Part shown: one piece after another, positions 1 to 8,716 of the stretch | Position numbering within the stretch: position 1 is the stretch's first letter | How the letters are laid out: every line of letters begins with the position of its first letter | DNA from: Mycobacterium sp. MS1601 | GTDB taxonomy: Bacteria; Actinomycetota; Actinomycetes; Mycobacteriales; Mycobacteriaceae | DNA length: 64,000 nt | Direction: 5' to 3' | NCBI RefSeq assembly: GCF_001984215.1 | Contig: NZ_CP019420.1 | Location: 1,798,001-1,862,000, forward strand | The notes under the pieces: model-generated | What the model saw: only the letters and a program-made list of their open reading frames with translations | Told to the model about the DNA's origin: nothing | Databases searched by the model: none | Made by a program: the position numbers and the translations under genes

Positions 1-920
1 TCGCCCACGATGGCGGCGTCGTCGACGAGTTCGTCGGGAATCACCTTGGCGGCTTCGTCTTTGCGGTTGGACCGAAACAGCTCGGTGACCTCGTCGACCA
101 CCTCCGAATACCCCATCCGCCGGTACACGTCGGCGTGGAAGTTGGTGTCCTCGGCACCCATCCCACCCATGTACAGCGCCAGGAACGGTTTGATCATCTC
201 GAACACCGCAGGGCGGTCGTCGGTGACCACCACCTGCGCCGTCGCACAGATCTCGAAGGTCTCTCTGGTGCGTCGCGCACCGGGCCGGGCAAAGCCCTCG
301 TCGAGCCAGGCGTTGTAGGTGTCGGCCATCCGCGGGGTGTAGAAGATCGGCAGCCAACCGTCACAGATCTCGGCGGCCAATGCCACGTTCTTCGGCCCCT
401 CGGCGCCCAGCATCACCGGGATGTCGGCCCGCAGGGGATGGGTGATCGGCTTGAGCGCCTTGCCCAGCCCGGTGGTGCCCTCCCCCGAGCGTGGCAACGG
501 GTAGTGCGGGCCAGCGCTGGTCACCGGCGCTTCGCGGGCCCAGACCTGTCGCAGAATGTCGATGTACTCGCGGGTGCGGGCCAACGGCTTGGGGAATGTC
601 GCGCCGTACCAGCCCTCCACCACCTGCGGGCCGGACACCCCCAACCCGAGGATGTGCCGGCCTCCCGACAGGTGGTCCAGCGTCAGCGCAGCCATCGCGC
701 ACGCCGTCGGGGTGCGCGCCGACAGCTGCACCACCGAGGTACCCAACCGCAGCCGCGACGTCTGCGACCCCCACCACGACAACGGGGTGTAGGCGTCCGA
801 ACCCCACGCCTCGGCGGTGAACACGGTGTCGAAACCCGCTTCTTCGGCGGCGGCCACCAGCTCGCCGTGATTGGCCGGCGGCTGCGCGCCCCAGTAGCCC
901 AGTTGCAAACCCAGCTTCAC
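1..920 (-). CDS. LLM-class F420-dependent oxidoreductase (Rv3520c type), 3' end cut by window edge
   Basis: Coenzyme-F420-dependent oxidoreductase of the luciferase-like TIM-barrel family. Translating the minus strand from the GTG at 920 gives MKLGLQLGYWGAQPPA, then the family signatures SVVQLSARTP, LDHLSGGRHILGLGVSG and PQVVEGWYG; the frame stays open to base 1. The C-terminus is missing. It is divergent from the DUF35/thiolase operon, and the KstR-type operator at 947-960 lies 27 bp upstream of the start, so it very probably belongs to the steroid regulon. Its substrate is not known to me; a steroid ring or side-chain intermediate is an inference from the neighbourhood. Confidence 0.88.
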   Translation of the reverse strand, partial: MKLGLQLGYWGAQPPANHGELVAAAEEAGFDTVFTAEAWGSDAYTPLSWWGSQTSRLRLGTSVVQLSARTPTACAMAALTLDHLSGGRHILGLGVSGPQVVEGWYGATFPKPLARTREYIDILRQVWAREAPVTSAGPHYPLPRSGEGTTGLGKALKPITHPLRADIPVMLGAEGPKNVALAAEICDGWLPIFYTPRMADTYNAWLDEGFARPGARRTRETFEICATAQVVVTDDRPAVFEMIKPFLALYMGGMGAEDTNFHADVYRRMGYSEVVDEVTELFRSNRKDEAAKVIPDELVDDAAIVG

Positions 921-946
921 GGCGAACCCTTTCTTGCCACGATTGT

Positions 947-960
947 TAGAACCTGTTCTA
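947..960. promoter_or_regulatory. KstR-type operator 1
   Basis: TAGAACCTGTTCTA matches the published KstR pattern TnnAACnnGTTnnA at every fixed position. It lies between the divergent oxidoreductase (start 920) and the DUF35 gene (start 970) and can control both. The short distance to the GTG at 970 (9 bp) suggests that the rightward transcript starts at or very near its start codon. Confidence 0.88.
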
Positions 961-969
961 CTCGATGCT

Positions 970-1947
970 GTGACCACCAGCCAAAGCAGCCCGGTGCAGA
1001 TCGATGACCATGAGCCGCCGCTTTCCGCTCCGCTGAAACTGTCATTCGACTACACCCGTTCAGTCGGTCCGATCCTCGGCCAGTTCTTCACCGCACTGCG
1101 TGATCGCCGCGTCGTCGGCAACCGTGGATCCGACGGTCGGGTGCACGTACCACCGGCCGAGTACGACCCCGTCACCTATGAACAGCTGACGGAGATCGTA
1201 CCGGTGGCCAGTGTCGGAACGGTGCTGTCGTGGACATGGCAATCGACCCCCCTGGAAGGCCAACCGCTGGACCGCCCGTTCGCCTGGGCGCTGATCAAAC
1301 TCGACGGAGCGGACACCCCGCTTCTTCACGCCGTCGACGGAGAAGTCTGCACCGGTGACCGGGTGCATGTGCACTGGGCCGATCAGACCGTCGGCGCCAT
1401 CACCGACATCGCGTACTTCGATCTGGGCGACACGGCCGAACCGGAAGGCGAACCGGTCGACAAAGACCCGGTGACCATGCTCGTCACCCCGACGTCCATC
1501 GAGATCCAGCACACCGCATCACTTCCCGAGACCCGGTTCCTGAAGGCCCTGGAAGAGGGCAAGCTGCTCGGAGCCAGGTCCGGCGCGGACGGCAAGGTGT
1601 ACTTCCCGCCGAAGGAGGCCGACCCAGCCACCGGCAAGGAACTCGACGAGTTCGTCGAACTGCCCGACAAGGGGACGGTCACCACCTTCGCGATCATCAA
1701 CATCCCGTTCGCAGGCCAGCGCATCAAGCCGCCGTACGTCGCGGCGTATGTGCTGCTGGACGGCGCCGACATCCCGTTCCTGCACCTGGTCACCGAGATC
1801 GAGGCCACCGAGGTACGGATGGGCATGCGCGTGGAAGCGGTGTGGAAGCCCCAGGAGGAATGGGGCCTTGGCATCGACAACATCGACCACTTCCGGCCGA
1901 CGGGCGAGCCCGACGCCGACTACGACTCCTACCGCCACCACCTGTAG
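970..1947 (+). CDS. Tandem DUF35 OB-fold protein (Rv3521 type)
   Basis: 325 aa with two DUF35-like OB-fold units: first half around FAWALIKLDGADTPLLHAV, second around YVAAYVLLDGADIPFLHLV. DUF35 proteins act as acyl-CoA-binding partners of SCP2-thiolase-like enzymes; in the igr operon the DUF35 part of ChsH2 activates the aldolase Ltp2. By analogy this protein should serve the two thiolase-like proteins encoded just downstream (1957 and 3047). I chose the GTG at 970 because the in-frame ATG at 934 would place the KstR operator inside the gene. No rubredoxin-type zinc cysteines are visible. Confidence 0.85.
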   Translation: MTTSQSSPVQIDDHEPPLSAPLKLSFDYTRSVGPILGQFFTALRDRRVVGNRGSDGRVHVPPAEYDPVTYEQLTEIVPVASVGTVLSWTWQSTPLEGQPLDRPFAWALIKLDGADTPLLHAVDGEVCTGDRVHVHWADQTVGAITDIAYFDLGDTAEPEGEPVDKDPVTMLVTPTSIEIQHTASLPETRFLKALEEGKLLGARSGADGKVYFPPKEADPATGKELDEFVELPDKGTVTTFAIINIPFAGQRIKPPYVAAYVLLDGADIPFLHLVTEIEATEVRMGMRVEAVWKPQEEWGLGIDNIDHFRPTGEPDADYDSYRHHL

Positions 1948-1956
1948 AGGATTGCT

Positions 1957-3012
1957 GTGACTGAGATAGCTGTGGTCGGCTTCGCCCACGCACCCCATGT
2001 GCGCCGCACCATGGGCACCACCAACGGCGTCGAGATGCTGATGCCGTGTTTCGCCAAGCTCTACTCCGACCTGGGTCTGCAGCAGACCGATATCGGATTC
2101 TGGTGCTCAGGATCGTCGGACTACCTTGCCGGACGCGCCTTTTCCTTCATCTCGGCCATCGACTCCATCGGCGCGGTGCCGCCGATCAACGAATCACACG
2201 TCGAGATGGACGCCGCATGGGCGCTGTACGAGGCCTACATCAAGCTGCTGACCGGCGAGGTGGAGACCGCCCTGGTGTACGGCTTCGGCAAGTCCAGCGC
2301 AGGCACCCTGCGTCGGGTGCTGGCGCTGCAGACCGACCCCTACACCGTGGCGCCGCTGTGGCCCGACTCGGTGTCGATGGCCGGCCTGCAGGCCCGTTTC
2401 GGCCTGGACACGGGTAAATGGACCGCCGAGCAGATGGCTCAGGTGGCTCTGGACTCCTACGCTGCAGGCGGACGCACGGACACCGTTGAGGTCACCGGGG
2501 GCATCGACAATCTGCTGGCCCGCCCGTTCTTCGCCGATCCCCTCCGCCGGCATGACATCGCACCCATCACCGATGGTGCGGCGGCGATCGTGCTGGCGGC
2601 CGGCGACAAGGCGCGCGAACTGCGCGAGAACCCGGCATGGATCACCGGCATCGAGCACCGCATCGAGACCCCGGTCCTCGGCGCCCGTGACCTCACCACA
2701 TCCCCGTCCACCGAAGCGTCGGCGAAGGCGGCCACCGGCGATGACCTCGGCTCCATCGATGTCGCCGAGATCTACGCGCCGTTCACGCATCAGCAGCTGA
2801 TCCTCACCGAGGCCATCGGGCTGAACGGGTCCACGAAAGTCAACCCGTCCGGCGGTGCGCTGGCGGCCAATCCGATGTTCTCGGCGGGTCTGGAGCGCAT
2901 CGGCTTCGCTGCCGAGCACATCTGGAACGGCAGCGCTCAGCGCGTCCTGGCGCATGCCACCAGCGGGCCGGCGCTGCAACAGAATCTCGTCGCCGTCCTG
3001 GAGGGCCGATGA
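1957..3012 (+). CDS. ltp4: SCP2-thiolase-like protein, probable steroid side-chain aldolase/thiolase (Ltp4 type)
   Basis: 351 aa, thiolase-like fold of the lipid-transfer (SCP2-thiolase) branch: N-terminal IAVVGFAHAPH, central DGAAAIVLAAGDKA and C-terminal NPSGGALAANPMFSAGLERI. It matches Rv3522 in place and type. The GTG start is 9 bp after the DUF35 stop, and the ltp3-type gene follows 34 bp after its end, so the three form one KstR-controlled operon. Paralogues of this class (Ltp2) act as retro-aldolases with a DUF35 partner rather than as classical thiolases; which reaction occurs here is inferred. Confidence 0.85.
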   Translation: MTEIAVVGFAHAPHVRRTMGTTNGVEMLMPCFAKLYSDLGLQQTDIGFWCSGSSDYLAGRAFSFISAIDSIGAVPPINESHVEMDAAWALYEAYIKLLTGEVETALVYGFGKSSAGTLRRVLALQTDPYTVAPLWPDSVSMAGLQARFGLDTGKWTAEQMAQVALDSYAAGGRTDTVEVTGGIDNLLARPFFADPLRRHDIAPITDGAAAIVLAAGDKARELRENPAWITGIEHRIETPVLGARDLTTSPSTEASAKAATGDDLGSIDVAEIYAPFTHQQLILTEAIGLNGSTKVNPSGGALAANPMFSAGLERIGFAAEHIWNGSAQRVLAHATSGPALQQNLVAVLEGR

Positions 3013-3046
3013 GCGCTCGCGCGAAGAGAAAAGGACTTCAGCACTG

Positions 3047-4219
3047 ATGCCAAAAAACCTCGCAGCCGTCTTGGGGACGGGTCAGACCAAGTACGTCGCC
3101 AAACGCCTCGACGTGTCGATGGCGGGCCTGGTGCGTGAGGCCATCGACCGGGCCCTGGCCGATTCCGGACAGACCATGGCCGATATCGACGCCGTGGTGG
3201 TGGGCAAGGCCCCGGACTTCTTCGAGGGCGTCATGATGCCCGAACTGTTCCTCGCCGACGCCGTGGGCGCGACGAACAAGCCCCTCGTCCGCGTGCACAC
3301 CGCCGGTTCCGTGGGCGGTTCCACCGCCGTGGTGGCGGCATCGCTGGTGCAGTCCGGCAAGTACCGGCGGGTGCTGTCGATGGCGTGGGAGAAGCAGTCC
3401 GAATCCAACGCCATGTGGGCGCTGTCCATCCCGGTGCCGTTCACCAAGCCCGTCGGCGCGGGCGCTGGCGGGTACTTCGCTCCGCACGTGCGCGCCTACA
3501 TCCGCCGCTCCGGCGCCCCGAACCACATCGGCGCCATGGTCGCGGTGAAAGACCGCCTCAACGGCGCCAAGAACCCGCTGGCACACCTGCACCAGCCCGA
3601 CATCACCTTGGAGAAGGTGATGTCCTCGCAGATGCTCTGGGATCCCATTCGCTTCGACGAGACCTGCCCGTCCTCGGACGGCGCGGCAGCCATCGTGATC
3701 GGCGACGAGGCTTCGGCCGACGCCCGGGTTGCCGACGGTCATCCCGTCGCTTGGGTGCACGCGACCGCACTGCGCACTGAGCCGCTGGCCTACTCCGGCC
3801 GTGACCAGGTGAATCCACAGGCCGGCCGAGATGCAGCGGCGGCGTTGTGGAAGGCCGCCGGCATCACCAGCCCCATCGACGAGATCGACGTCGGCGAGGT
3901 GTACGTGCCGTTTTCGTGGTTCGAACCGATGTGGCTGGAGAACCTGGGCTTCGCCGCCGAGGGCGAGGGGTGGAAGCTCACCGAGGCTGGTGAGACCGCG
4001 ATCGGCGGCAGGATCCCGTTCAACCCGTCCGGCGGCGTGCTGAGCTCCAACCCGATTGGCGCCTCCGGCATGATCCGGTTCGCCGAATCCGCCATCCAGG
4101 TGATGGGCAAGGCCGGCGACCACCAGGTGCCGGGTGCCCGCAAGGCGCTGGGCCATGCCTACGGCGGCGGCTCACAGTACTACTCGATGTGGGTCGTGTC
4201 TTCGGACAAGCCGGCGTGA
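3047..4219 (+). CDS. ltp3: SCP2-thiolase-like protein (Ltp3 type)
   Basis: 390 aa, second thiolase-like subunit: LAAVLGTGQTKYVAKRLDVS at the start, SSDGAAAIVIGDEA in the middle, INPSGGVLS-like NPSGGVLSSNPIGASGMIRF and GHAYGGGSQY near the end. It corresponds to Rv3523. The ATG at 3047 is preceded by an AGAAAAGGA ribosome site; the longer open frame back to 2855 overlaps the previous gene and was not used. Adjacent Ltp3/Ltp4-type genes suggest a heteromer with the DUF35 protein; substrate inferred to be a steroid side-chain CoA ester. Confidence 0.87.
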   Translation: MPKNLAAVLGTGQTKYVAKRLDVSMAGLVREAIDRALADSGQTMADIDAVVVGKAPDFFEGVMMPELFLADAVGATNKPLVRVHTAGSVGGSTAVVAASLVQSGKYRRVLSMAWEKQSESNAMWALSIPVPFTKPVGAGAGGYFAPHVRAYIRRSGAPNHIGAMVAVKDRLNGAKNPLAHLHQPDITLEKVMSSQMLWDPIRFDETCPSSDGAAAIVIGDEASADARVADGHPVAWVHATALRTEPLAYSGRDQVNPQAGRDAAAALWKAAGITSPIDEIDVGEVYVPFSWFEPMWLENLGFAAEGEGWKLTEAGETAIGGRIPFNPSGGVLSSNPIGASGMIRFAESAIQVMGKAGDHQVPGARKALGHAYGGGSQYYSMWVVSSDKPA

Positions 4220-4614
4220 GCCTGGTCCACGACGCCGGGGCGAAGTCCCGGGCCGCGGCCATGGCCCGGGACAAAAAAGCCTGGCTGGAGCTGTTCGCCG
4301 ACGACGCGATCGTCGAAGATCCGATCGGACCGTCGCACTTCGACCCCGAGGGCAGAGGGCACCGCGGGAAGGAGGCCATCTCGGCCTTCTTCGACATGGC
4401 CATCGCGCCGAGTGAGCTGGAGTTCTTTTTCCGCGACTCGTACGTGTGCGGCAACGAGGAGGCCAACGTCGGCCACATCGTCATCACCGCCCAGGGCTAC
4501 CGCGTCACCGCCGAGGGCGTCTTCACCTACCGCGTGAACGACGACGGCAAGATTACTGCGCTGCGTGCTTATTGGGAGTTGGACAAGGCGGCGGCAACAG
4601 CCACCAAAGTGTGA
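4216..4614 (+). CDS. SnoaL/NTF2-like small protein
   Basis: 132 aa of the SnoaL-like (NTF2 fold) type: RDKKAWLELFADDAIVEDPIG at the start, GKEAISAFFDMAI in the middle, GVFTYRVNDDGKITALRAYWEL at the end. This fold includes ketosteroid isomerases and limonene-epoxide hydrolases. The GTG start overlaps the ltp3 stop (GTGA), so it is translationally coupled to the steroid operon. A role as isomerase or hydratase on a steroid intermediate is an inference; no residue set proves catalysis. Confidence 0.8.
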   Translation: MSLVHDAGAKSRAAAMARDKKAWLELFADDAIVEDPIGPSHFDPEGRGHRGKEAISAFFDMAIAPSELEFFFRDSYVCGNEEANVGHIVITAQGYRVTAEGVFTYRVNDDGKITALRAYWELDKAAATATKV

Positions 4615-4690
4615 TCCGTGTACCGTCGGTGACGCGGGCGCAGTAGCCCGTCCCTCATCCCATTCACCAGATGGTCCTGCTGATCTTCGT

Positions 4691-5317
4691 ATGCGCTCAC
4701 ATCTTGCTACCGCCACTGTCACTGCCCTCGCTCTCGTCCTGGTTGGCTGCGCACCCGCTGAACAGTCGGCCACCGGCGAGTCGACCACGTCGTCGACACC
4801 GGCGGCGCCGACGCTGCCCGCGTTCACACCGACCACCACCAGCGCGGTCGCCGCGCCCGTCGACTACGGCCGGCTGCTGCTGACGGCCGAGGACCTCAGC
4901 GATCACGAGGACACCTTCGTTCAGCGGTCGTCAACACCGGACGCCGGCGGCTCCCCCGGTGCCAGCGCCTTCTTCGTCAACGCCGAGGACACCAGGGCCA
5001 TCACCGACACCATCGTGGTCTACCCCGACGCGCAAGCCGCCAGCGCGGCACTGCACCAGGTCTTGGCCGATCCGTCGAAGGTGGTCATCGGCGGGACACC
5101 GCAGCCGTTCCCGGTTGGCGCCAACGGCACTCTGGTGCGCGGCACCGCTCCTGACGGCAGTAAGGACGTCACGCTTCTGGTGTACACCCAGGACCGTGCG
5201 CTGGTCCGGTTGCGTTTCGAGAGCGCCACCGGCGACGCCACCAGCGACCCGTTCGTGACGACCGTCGGCAAGATGCAGCAGATTGCCCTTCGGACCGGTC
5301 TCGTCGATCCCGAATAG
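4691..5317 (+). CDS. Putative secreted lipoprotein
   Basis: 208 aa. The N-terminus MRSHLATATVTALALVLVGC is a lipoprotein signal with lipobox LVGC (Cys20). A Ser/Thr/Pro/Ala-rich linker follows, then a compact domain (about 60-208) beginning LLLTAEDLSDHEDTF. It resembles small mycobacterial cell-surface sensor domains, but I do not recognise the family with certainty. The start was placed at 4691 to give a proper signal peptide; the open frame extends back to 4565. It lies between the thiolase operon and kshA and is not obviously coupled to either. Confidence 0.72.
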   Translation: MRSHLATATVTALALVLVGCAPAEQSATGESTTSSTPAAPTLPAFTPTTTSAVAAPVDYGRLLLTAEDLSDHEDTFVQRSSTPDAGGSPGASAFFVNAEDTRAITDTIVVYPDAQAASAALHQVLADPSKVVIGGTPQPFPVGANGTLVRGTAPDGSKDVTLLVYTQDRALVRLRFESATGDATSDPFVTTVGKMQQIALRTGLVDPE

Positions 5318-5359
5318 CCAGGTCGCACGCGTTTACATTGCGCGTCGGGCAGGAAAAAC

Positions 5360-5373
5360 TGTAACGTGTTCTA
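5360..5373. promoter_or_regulatory. KstR-type operator 2 (kshA)
   Basis: TGTAACGTGTTCTA fits TnnAACnnGTTnnA fully. It lies 85 bp upstream of the kshA start (5459) and after the lipoprotein stop, so it should control the kshA-Rv3527-like transcript. Confidence 0.88.
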
Positions 5374-5458
5374 GTCTGCTCGGTCGACGATGCGGGCGAG
5401 GCACGAGCCCGAGGAGAGGGCCGAGTTCGTGCTCTAGTGGATAACGACTGGAGATGTC

Positions 5459-6622
5459 ATGGCTACCGAGACCGCCGCAGGCATACGCGAGATCGACACC
5501 GGCGCGCTGCCGGACCGCTTTGCCCGCGGCTGGCACTGCCTGGGACCGGTGCGCGACTACCTGGACGGCAAGCCACACGGTGTGGAGATCTTCGGGACCA
5601 TGCTGGTGGTGTTCGCCGACTCCCAGGGAGAGGTGAAGATCCTCGACGGCTACTGCCGCCACATGGGTGGCAACCTCGCCCAGGGCGAGATCAAGGGCGA
5701 CGAGGTGGCCTGCCCGTTCCACGACTGGCGCTGGGGCGGCGACGGCAAGTGCAAGCTCGTGCCGTACGCCAAGCGCACCCCGCGACTGGCCCGCACCCGC
5801 GCGTGGACCACCGATGTCCGCGGCGGCCTGCTGTTCGTCTGGCATGACCACGAAGGCAACCCACCTCCGGAGGAGGTGCGGATTCCCGACATTCCCGAGG
5901 CCGCCAGCGACGAGTGGACCGAGTGGCGCTGGAACACGATGCTGATCGAGGGTTCCAACTGCCGCGAGATCATCGACAACGTCACCGACATGGCCCATTT
6001 CTTCTACATCCACTACGGGCTGCCGACGTACTTCAAGAATGTGTTCGAAGGTCACATCGCCAGCCAGTACCTGCACAACGTGGGCCGCCCCGACGTCAAC
6101 GACCTGGGCACCACTTACGGTGAGGCACACCTGGATTCGGAGGCGTCGTACTTCGGGCCGTCGTTCATGATCAACTGGCTGCACAACAACTACGGCGGAT
6201 ACAAGGCCGAGTCCATCCTGATCAACTGCCATTACCCGGTCACCCAGGACTCATTCGTACTGCAATGGGGCGTCATCGTCGAGAAACCCAAGGGCCTGGA
6301 CGAGAAAACCACCGACAAGCTGGCGCGGGTGTTCACCGAAGGGGTGAGCAAGGGTTTCCTGCAGGACGTCGAGATCTGGAAACACAAGACCCGCATCGAC
6401 AACCCGCTGCTGGTCGAGGAAGACGGCGCGGTCTACCAGATGCGCCGGTGGTATCAGCAGTTCTACGTCGACGTCGCCGACGTGACCGCCGACATGACCG
6501 ACCGCTTCGAGATCGAGGTCGACACCACGGCGGCCCAGGAGAAGTGGGCCGTCGAAGTTCAGGAGAATCTGCGGGTGCAGGAGGCCAAGAAGGCCGAAGC
6601 CGAGGAGCAGCCGGCGCGATGA
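5459..6622 (+). CDS. kshA: 3-ketosteroid 9alpha-hydroxylase, oxygenase component
   Basis: 387 aa Rieske non-haem iron oxygenase that 9alpha-hydroxylates 3-ketosteroids (for example ADD or its CoA-side-chain forms), leading to ring B opening together with KstD. The Rieske cluster ligands are visible as C66-x-H68 (CRHMGG) and C85-x2-H88 (CPFHDW). The mononuclear iron site is D177-M-A-H180-FFYI-H185. Length and motifs match mycobacterial KshA. The reductase KshB is not in the window. It starts 85 bp after KstR operator 2 and overlaps the next gene by ATGA. Confidence 0.97.
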   Translation: MATETAAGIREIDTGALPDRFARGWHCLGPVRDYLDGKPHGVEIFGTMLVVFADSQGEVKILDGYCRHMGGNLAQGEIKGDEVACPFHDWRWGGDGKCKLVPYAKRTPRLARTRAWTTDVRGGLLFVWHDHEGNPPPEEVRIPDIPEAASDEWTEWRWNTMLIEGSNCREIIDNVTDMAHFFYIHYGLPTYFKNVFEGHIASQYLHNVGRPDVNDLGTTYGEAHLDSEASYFGPSFMINWLHNNYGGYKAESILINCHYPVTQDSFVLQWGVIVEKPKGLDEKTTDKLARVFTEGVSKGFLQDVEIWKHKTRIDNPLLVEEDGAVYQMRRWYQQFYVDVADVTADMTDRFEIEVDTTAAQEKWAVEVQENLRVQEAKKAEAEEQPAR

Positions 6623-7107
6623 CATTGCGCGGCGAGCGAGCCACCCCGCCGGACGTGGACCGGCTGGCACGCTCGATGCTGCAGCTTCTCGGCGAAGGCC
6701 ACGGTGACTCGGAGAACGGGCACGAGGCCCCTCCCGAGGTGAACGGTCACAGTGCCCGGTCCTGGCGCAAGGCACCGGATTTCGCGTCGGATCCCGATCG
6801 GGCGGCGGCCGTCAAGGAGGCCAGCCGCGCGGATCGCGAACGGTACCTGAACTCCGGACTCACTCCGGTGGACTGCCGCTTCTGTCACGCCACCGTGGCT
6901 GTCAAGAAACTGGGACCCGAACATACTGCAGTGCAATGGAATTCCGATGCATCCAAACGCTGCGCGGTGTTCGAGCAGTTGCGGACCGAAGGCGGCAGCA
7001 GCGGCCGGAGCCGCAACTGCCCCAAGCTCTCGGACAGCATCAAGCACGCCGTCGCCGAGGGCTGCCTGGAAGAGGTCTCCAGCGCACCTTCCCCCGGCGA
7101 CGGATGA
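6619..7107 (+). CDS. Conserved hypothetical cysteine-containing protein (Rv3527 type)
   Basis: 162 aa. Its ATG overlaps the kshA stop (ATGA), so the two are co-translated. The C-terminal half holds VDCRFCHATVAVKKLGPEH, then KRCAVF, RNCPKLSD and EGCLEE; the C-x2-C-H and later cysteines suggest a metal or iron-sulfur site. The N-terminal half is polar and low in structure. Rv3527 occupies the same place next to kshA in M. tuberculosis. A role as small partner or electron carrier for KshA is possible but unproven. Confidence 0.75.
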   Translation: MTLRGERATPPDVDRLARSMLQLLGEGHGDSENGHEAPPEVNGHSARSWRKAPDFASDPDRAAAVKEASRADRERYLNSGLTPVDCRFCHATVAVKKLGPEHTAVQWNSDASKRCAVFEQLRTEGGSSGRSRNCPKLSDSIKHAVAEGCLEEVSSAPSPGDG

Positions 7108-7114
7108 TCGCTGA

Positions 7115-7945
7115 TCAGTCTTTGACGAAATCGAACACCAGGTAGACCAACTCGCCCTTCTCCACCGACTGGTGCAGTTTCTGGCCCTGGACACCGCTGA
7201 TGTCGCGGAAGATCTTCCGCAGCGGCTTGGGCGCATGCTTGGCGATCAACTCGGTGTGACGCGCCGAATTCTTCTCCAGCCCGCGCTGGACGCCCTGGAT
7301 GATGTCCACGCGGGAAACCTCCCGCAACGGTGACGCCGCCATATCGGCTTCCCACTGCGCGATCTGATCACGACCCCGCAGGTCGGCGTAGAGGAAGTGC
7401 CCGCCCGGCCGCAGCACCCGTGCCACCTCGGCCATGAAGACCGGGAAATGCGGATAGAGATGAGCCGCTTCGACATTCACCACAGCGTCGAAAGACGCGT
7501 CGGGAAACGGCAGCCTCTCTGCGTCGCCGTGCACAAACTTCAGGCCGGGCAACGGATGGCGCTCACGGCAGTACTCGATGCCCGCCGGATTCAGATCGAG
7601 ACCGGTGTAGCTGTTGGTCTTCAGGTAGCGCGAGATGTAGGAGGCGGCGCCGCCGTGGCCACAGCTGACCTCGAGAACGTCCTTTCCGGCGAGGTCGATC
7701 TGGGCGGCGGTGCGGTGGTAGAGCTGGATCGAATACCTATCGATCTCGTCGGCGGGCTCCAGCGGAATTCCCATCGGTGGGGCTTCCTCATACCCCCAGT
7801 TCAAGAAGTGCGCTTCGTCGTCTCCGAGGCGTTTTGTCATGATCCGGTAGCCGTAACTCGAAATCAGCTTCCCGAAACGCCGGTGCGTCATCCCCACGAA
7901 GGACATCAGCCAGTCGGTATGGCGTCGCTGTGTGGTGTTCCCCAT
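7115..7945 (-). CDS. SAM-dependent class I methyltransferase
   Basis: 276 aa. Motif I is VLEVSCGHGGAASYI (about residues 90-104), followed by the acidic GLDLNPAGIEY, DAERLPFPDASFDAV and VARVLRPGGHFLYADL. The N-terminal region with LNWGYEEAPPMGIPLEPADEIDRYSIQLYH resembles mycobacterial O-methyltransferases acting on phthiotriol or glycopeptidolipid sugars (Rv2952/Rv1523 group). The substrate here is unknown. It is convergent with the Rv3527-type gene (7 bp apart) and divergent from the lipoprotein at 8071. No KstR site lies upstream, so it is probably outside the steroid regulon. Confidence 0.85.
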   Translation of the reverse strand: MGNTTQRRHTDWLMSFVGMTHRRFGKLISSYGYRIMTKRLGDDEAHFLNWGYEEAPPMGIPLEPADEIDRYSIQLYHRTAAQIDLAGKDVLEVSCGHGGAASYISRYLKTNSYTGLDLNPAGIEYCRERHPLPGLKFVHGDAERLPFPDASFDAVVNVEAAHLYPHFPVFMAEVARVLRPGGHFLYADLRGRDQIAQWEADMAASPLREVSRVDIIQGVQRGLEKNSARHTELIAKHAPKPLRKIFRDISGVQGQKLHQSVEKGELVYLVFDFVKD

Positions 7946-8070
7946 GGCGTCGATTCAAACAGACCCCGCGCTCACAATGCGGCATAGCCGACAACCAACA
8001 ACGATTTACTTGAGAAAGACAACACCTCGGCCACTCGCGACAGCACCGCACTCTCCCTACGCTGGCGGGT

Positions 8071-8709
8071 ATGACAATGGGCCGACTTGCACTGGTGCTC
8101 TGCATGACGCTTGTCGGGTGCACGCGGATCGTCGACCCACCGCAGGCACTCCCCGGGATCCCGGTGGCTCCCATCGCCGCCGGACAGGTCGCCGACCTGA
8201 TGAGCAAGCACGTCGAACAGCAGGACGGCAACCTTTTCGTGACGGTCGAACCGGAGCACTGCAGTGGTCTCGCCCAGGAGGTCGACGCACCGTTCGTCTT
8301 CGACCACAACCCGGCAGCCCACGCCGGTGGCCACTGGGTGGCGCCGGGCAGCCCCGAGGTCTACATCGAAGAGATCGTGGGTGTGTACCGCGCCAACTTC
8401 GATCCCACGGCCGCGCTGAACCAGGTCCGAGACACGATCATCAACTGCTCGGGAGTGCCTTTCGCCGTCACGAGCATGGTGCAGCGGTCCTATGACTTCG
8501 AGCTCAGTTCGGCGCCCGACTCCGGTGCCCCGGAGATAGTCCTGTGGTCGTTCTCCAGTCCCGACTGGGCCTGCGACAACGCCTTCGTCGCCGCGCACAA
8601 CGCCGCCGTCGAACTCACCACATGCGCGGTCACCGGCGGATTCGACGTCCTGACGCTGGCCGAAGAGGCACTTCAGCGCATCGAGGCGCTGGCCGACAAC
8701 ACCCTGTAG
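8071..8709 (+). CDS. Lipoprotein with PknH-like sensor domain
   Basis: 212 aa. A short signal ends in the lipobox LVGC (Cys17). The mature part resembles the PknH-type extracellular sensor domain of mycobacteria: PIAAGQVADLM, then LVGC-downstream paired cysteines in CSGLAQEV, INCSGV, the typical WACDNAFVAAHNAAVELTTC, and a final helix. These domains are carried by kinases and by free lipoproteins at the cell surface; ligand unknown. It is divergent from the methyltransferase and convergent with the sulfotransferase (7 bp apart). Confidence 0.78.
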   Translation: MTMGRLALVLCMTLVGCTRIVDPPQALPGIPVAPIAAGQVADLMSKHVEQQDGNLFVTVEPEHCSGLAQEVDAPFVFDHNPAAHAGGHWVAPGSPEVYIEEIVGVYRANFDPTAALNQVRDTIINCSGVPFAVTSMVQRSYDFELSSAPDSGAPEIVLWSFSSPDWACDNAFVAAHNAAVELTTCAVTGGFDVLTLAEEALQRIEALADNTL

Positions 8710-8716
8710 GCACGCG

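Noticed and set aside
135..1007. 290-aa plus-strand frame over the left edge
   Set aside because: It is antisense to the F420-dependent oxidoreductase, which shows clear family motifs; the plus-strand frame is Arg/Gly/His-rich and matches no family.
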